This document shows, piece by piece, positions 60,807 to 64,000 of a DNA stretch of 64,000 nucleotides. The notes below the pieces were generated by a model. That model was not told the DNA's origin, did not search any database, and saw nothing but the letters and a program-made list of their open reading frames with translations. The position numbers and the translations under genes were made by a program. Position 1 is the first letter of the stretch. Each line of letters starts with the position of its first letter. Source of the DNA: Clostridia bacterium (GTDB lineage: Bacteria; Bacillota; DSM-521; Neomoorellales; SLTJ01); the NCBI GenBank assembly GCA_004347685.1, contig SLTJ01000005.1:1-64000 (forward strand), read 5' to 3'.

Positions 60807-62159
60807 TTGTTCAAGAAAATCCTGATCGCCAACCGTGGGGAGATTGCCCTAAGGGTGCAGCGCACCTGCTGGGAGATGGGGATCGAAACCGTGGCGGTTT
60901 ATACACCGGTGGACCGGGAGGCCCTGCATGTCCGTTGGGCCAGTGAGGCGTACCCGCTGGAATCCCCTTACGGCTACCTTGATGTGGAGGAAATCCTGGC
61001 CGTGGCCCGCCGCAGCGGGACCCAGGCCGTCCATCCGGGATATGGTTTTTTGGCCGAGAATCCGGTTTTGGCGCGCCGCTGCCGGGAAGAGGGCATCGTT
61101 TTCATCGGGCCGGATGTGGCTACCCTGGAACTAGCCGGGGATAAGGTGGCGGCCCGGCGGGAGGCTGCGGCTGTAGGGGTGGCGGTAGTACCCGGGGCCG
61201 AGGTTGAGGATGCGGCCGCGGCCGCGCAGGCGGCGAGCAGCCTGGGCTATCCCCTGCTGGTGAAGGCTATTGCCGGGGGCGGCGGCCGGGGCCTGCGCTT
61301 AGTGCGCAATCCGGGAGAACTGAAGGAGGCCATGCACGCTGCCAACCTCGAGGCCATGTCAGCCTTCGGCCATCCTGGGGTCTACCTGGAACGCTTCCTG
61401 CCGGCGCCCCGACATATCGAGGTGCAGGTCCTGGCCGACCGCTACGGCAGCGTGGTAACCCTGGGCGAAAGGGAATGTTCCATCCAGCGCCGTCACCAGA
61501 AGCTCATTGAGGAATCTCCGTCGGTCATCGTGGAGCCGCAGTTGCGGGAGGCGTTGAGCCAGGCGGCCGTCAAGGTGGCCAGGGCCTTCGGGTATACCGG
61601 AGCCGGCACGGTGGAGTTCCTTCTGGCGCCGGACGGCCAGTTTTACTTTATCGAAGTAAACGCTCGCATCCAGGTGGAGCACCCGGTTACCGAGTGGGTG
61701 ACCGGAATTGACCTGGTGCGGGAGCAGATCCGCCTGGCTGCCGGGGAATCCCTGGGTTACGGCCAGGAGGCTATCTCCCTGCGCGGGTGGGCCATTGAAT
61801 GCCGCCTGAACGCAGAAGACCCGGCCCGTAACTTCATGCCTTCGCCCGGTACAATTACCACCTATATCCCTCCCGGAGGTTACGGAGTGCGGATGGACAG
61901 CGCCGCCTATGCCGGGTGTGTCATCCCTTCGTGTTATGATTCTCTGTTCGGCAAGCTTATCGTCTTGGGCCGGGACCGGGGCGAGGCCATTCGCCGCATG
62001 CAGCGGGCCCTGGAAGAAACCGTGGTGGAGGGGATAGCCACCACCATCCCCTTCCACCGGTGGGCCATGGCCAGCGAAGCCTTCCAAAAAGGGAGGCTGT
62101 CCACCGGCTTTGTAGATACTTACTGGCTTCCGGGCCGGGAAGTAGGGAAAATGGCATAA
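60807..62159 (+). CDS. accC: Biotin carboxylase subunit (AccC type)
   Basis: A 450-residue ATP-grasp enzyme. KILIANRGEIALRVQRTC start, VHPGYGFLAEN, GGGGRGLRLVRN ATP loop, IEVQVLADRYG, ERECSIQRRHQKLIEE and NARIQVEHPVTE catalytic region. It carboxylates biotin for acetyl-CoA or another biotin-dependent carboxylase. TTG start behind GAGGAGGAG. No BCCP gene is next to it. Confidence 0.9.
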   Translation: MFKKILIANRGEIALRVQRTCWEMGIETVAVYTPVDREALHVRWASEAYPLESPYGYLDVEEILAVARRSGTQAVHPGYGFLAENPVLARRCREEGIVFIGPDVATLELAGDKVAARREAAAVGVAVVPGAEVEDAAAAAQAASSLGYPLLVKAIAGGGGRGLRLVRNPGELKEAMHAANLEAMSAFGHPGVYLERFLPAPRHIEVQVLADRYGSVVTLGERECSIQRRHQKLIEESPSVIVEPQLREALSQAAVKVARAFGYTGAGTVEFLLAPDGQFYFIEVNARIQVEHPVTEWVTGIDLVREQIRLAAGESLGYGQEAISLRGWAIECRLNAEDPARNFMPSPGTITTYIPPGGYGVRMDSAAYAGCVIPSCYDSLFGKLIVLGRDRGEAIRRMQRALEETVVEGIATTIPFHRWAMASEAFQKGRLSTGFVDTYWLPGREVGKMA

Positions 62160-62253
62160 GGGGGTTAGAGAACGGATGCCAAGGGGACCATAAGGTTGTG
62201 CTGGAATCGGGTAGAGTTTACCGCATATTTTGGTGGGACAAGGAGGAGTGTTA

Positions 62254-64000
62254 GTGGAAGTATTAATAGCGATATCTGGAGCTCTGGCTATCTTGATGAT
62301 CATCTATCTCACCGTCAGCGTTTTCCGGCACGACAGAGGCCCAAAGAACATGCAGGAGATCGCCCAGGCGATCCGCGAAGGGGCCATGGCCTTCTTGAGC
62401 CGGCAGTACCGCACCATCGCCTTGCTGGCCATTATTGTGGGCGTAGCCCTGGGGCTACTTACCAGGGAATGGCACACCACCCTGGCCTTCCTGGTCGGTG
62501 CCTTATGCTCGGGGTTGGCCGGGTATATCGGCATGTACGTCGCGGTCAACTCCAACATCCGCACCGCGGCCGCGGCCAGATCGAGTCTGAACGAAGCCCT
62601 GCAGCTTTCCTTCCGTGGGGGAGCCGTGACCGGCCTGGCAGTAACGGCCCTGAGCTTGCTCGGGGTAACCGGGCTTTTCTATGCCTTTGGCGGAGCCGTA
62701 GACCCGACCCGGGCCCCGCTCTCCATCGTGGGCTTTGGTTTTGGCGCCAGCTTCGTGGCTCTCTTTGCCCAGCTCGGCGGCGGCATCTACACCAAGGCGG
62801 CTGATGTGGGCGCCGACCTGGTGGGCAAGGTAGAGGCCGGCATTCCTGAAGACGACCCCCGCAACCCAGCCGTCATTGCCGACCTGGTGGGAGATAACGT
62901 CGGTGACTGTGCCGGCCGTGGTGCCGACCTATTTGAGTCTACGGCCGCCGAAAACATCGGGGCCATGATCCTGGGCATCGCTTTGTTCCCGGTTTTTGGT
63001 GTCAACGGCATCCTCTTTCCGCTGGTAGCCCGGTCGGTGGGCATCGTCGCCAGCATTATCGGCATGTTCTTCGTCCGCACCCAGGAGGAGGCCGACCCCA
63101 TGCGAGGTCTGAACCTAGGGTATATCGTCACCTCCGTCCTGGCGGCCGTTTTCCTCTTTTTCGTCACCCGGACCATGCTCAGCGCCCCGGGTGTCAACTA
63201 CCTGTACTTTTACGGTGCGGCCTTGATCGGGATTATTTTAAGCTTCCTGTTTGTATACATCACACAGTACTACACATCCTATGCCTACCGGCCGGTTAAG
63301 GAGATAGCTAAGGCTTCCGTTACCGGGCCGGCCACCAATATCATCACCGGCTTCTCCGTGGGGATGGAAAGCCCAGCCTTGCCGGTAATCTTGATTTCGG
63401 CCGCCATTTACGGCGCCTACTGGCTGGGGGCCCATAGCGGCCTGGCGGGTGGCGGACTGTACGGGACCGCCGTAGCCACCATGGGCATGCTCTCGGTAGC
63501 GGCCTACATCCTGGCCATGGACACCTTCGGCCCCATCACCGATAACGCCGGGGGTATTGTCGAGATGTCCGGGGCGCCGGAAAACATTCGCCGGCGCACG
63601 GATCGCCTGGATGCCACCGGCAACACCACCAAGGCCCTGACCAAAGGCTATGCCGTGGGCAGCGCCGCCCTGGCCACCTTCCTGCTCTTCTCAGCCTATA
63701 TTGACGAGGTGAAGCTGCACCTGGGTATTACCGGTAACTTCCCGGTGGACATCGGCAAGCCAGAGGTTTTCGTGGGGGCCTTTATCGCGGCCATGGTAGT
63801 ATTCCTGTTCAGCTCCACCGCCATCCGCGCCGTAGGGCGGGCAGCCCAGTACGTGATCCTGGAAGTGCGGCGCCAGTTCAAGGAAAAGCCAGGGATCATG
63901 GAGGGAAAAGAGAGGCCTGAATACGGCACCTGCGTGGACATTGTTACTCGTGGGGCCCTGAAGGAAATGGTGGTGCCGGGCCTCGTGGTAGTAGCGGCGC
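62254..64000 (+). CDS. hppA: Membrane-bound proton-translocating pyrophosphatase (partial)
   Basis: The frame runs off the window end after 582 codons. It is a multi-helix protein with the pyrophosphate site (GGGIYTKAADVGADLVGKVE, then NPAVIADLVGDNVGDCAGRG), DTFGPITDNAGGI and GNTTKALTKGYA. Lysine in GNTTKA marks the K+-independent, H+-pumping class. It recovers energy from pyrophosphate made by biosynthesis. GTG 62254 lies 7 bp after AGGAGG. Confidence 0.9.
   Translation, partial: MEVLIAISGALAILMIIYLTVSVFRHDRGPKNMQEIAQAIREGAMAFLSRQYRTIALLAIIVGVALGLLTREWHTTLAFLVGALCSGLAGYIGMYVAVNSNIRTAAAARSSLNEALQLSFRGGAVTGLAVTALSLLGVTGLFYAFGGAVDPTRAPLSIVGFGFGASFVALFAQLGGGIYTKAADVGADLVGKVEAGIPEDDPRNPAVIADLVGDNVGDCAGRGADLFESTAAENIGAMILGIALFPVFGVNGILFPLVARSVGIVASIIGMFFVRTQEEADPMRGLNLGYIVTSVLAAVFLFFVTRTMLSAPGVNYLYFYGAALIGIILSFLFVYITQYYTSYAYRPVKEIAKASVTGPATNIITGFSVGMESPALPVILISAAIYGAYWLGAHSGLAGGGLYGTAVATMGMLSVAAYILAMDTFGPITDNAGGIVEMSGAPENIRRRTDRLDATGNTTKALTKGYAVGSAALATFLLFSAYIDEVKLHLGITGNFPVDIGKPEVFVGAFIAAMVVFLFSSTAIRAVGRAAQYVILEVRRQFKEKPGIMEGKERPEYGTCVDIVTRGALKEMVVPGLVVVAA

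Noticed and set aside
62196-62804. 202-codon plus frame at the start of hppA
   Set aside because: It is a shifted frame of the membrane pyrophosphatase, whose true frame is open to the window end.

Overview
The window looks like a chromosomal piece of a strictly anaerobic, GC-rich member of the Bacillota, most like the Moorella / Thermoanaerobacterales group. This is inferred from gene content: a Ni-Fe CO dehydrogenase operon (cooS, cooF, flavin oxidoreductase), a RACo-type ASKHA corrinoid activator, NorBC, a Gram-positive NrfA, a membrane pyrophosphatase, HD-GYP proteins, and many GTG and TTG starts behind strong Shine-Dalgarno sites. I saw no rRNA, tRNA or CRISPR.

Positions 1-8400 are a graveyard of broken genes: a HepT end, an in-frame chimera of the CooS N-terminus with the C-terminal four fifths of the CO-dehydrogenase-associated oxidoreductase, a decayed ASKHA copy, a frameshifted NurA-like gene, transposase fragments (IS1634, TnpB and IS701 types), an SMR transporter and an UppP remnant. 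Several carry clean internal deletions. Two apparently intact genes, an HD-GYP protein and a V4R protein, sit among them. The intact counterparts of the coo, ASKHA and uppP pieces lie at 9.3-22.9 kb.

Positions 9-23 kb hold the intact ASKHA gene, norCB, a LysM protein, a Na/Pi transporter, corA, uppP and the coo operon. Upstream of cooS are two CRP-type palindromes (TGTGA-N6-TCACR) placed at about -41.5 and -64.5 from a predicted start. The same layout survives upstream of the chimera. A CRP/FNR protein with a CRP-like recognition helix is encoded at 50.7-51.3 kb.

Positions 23-35 kb carry a two-gene, MprF-like pair, a DUF4258/YgiT pair, a ChrB-MFS unit behind a doubled operator, a CadC-like regulator with a soft-metal P-type ATPase, DedA, HtrA and an ECF sigma/anti-sigma pair, with more gene ends between them. 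Positions 36-51 kb carry an Nramp-like/MgtE-N pair, motAB, pabB behind a possible TRAP-type attenuator, a long minus-strand block (SNF2 helicase, zinc-ribbon partner, apt, mtnP, ahcY, deacetylase) and crp. Positions 51.7-64 kb carry a chemoreceptor, an HD-GYP protein, a two-component system whose kinase has a c-type heme motif, divergent from an NrfA with an unusual N-terminal domain, a bacteriohemerythrin, accC and the start of hppA.

Four copies of an unassigned intergenic element of about 100-165 bp occur at 34.1, 42.4, 46.5 and 60.5 kb. They share a G-rich iterated start and a covarying hairpin.
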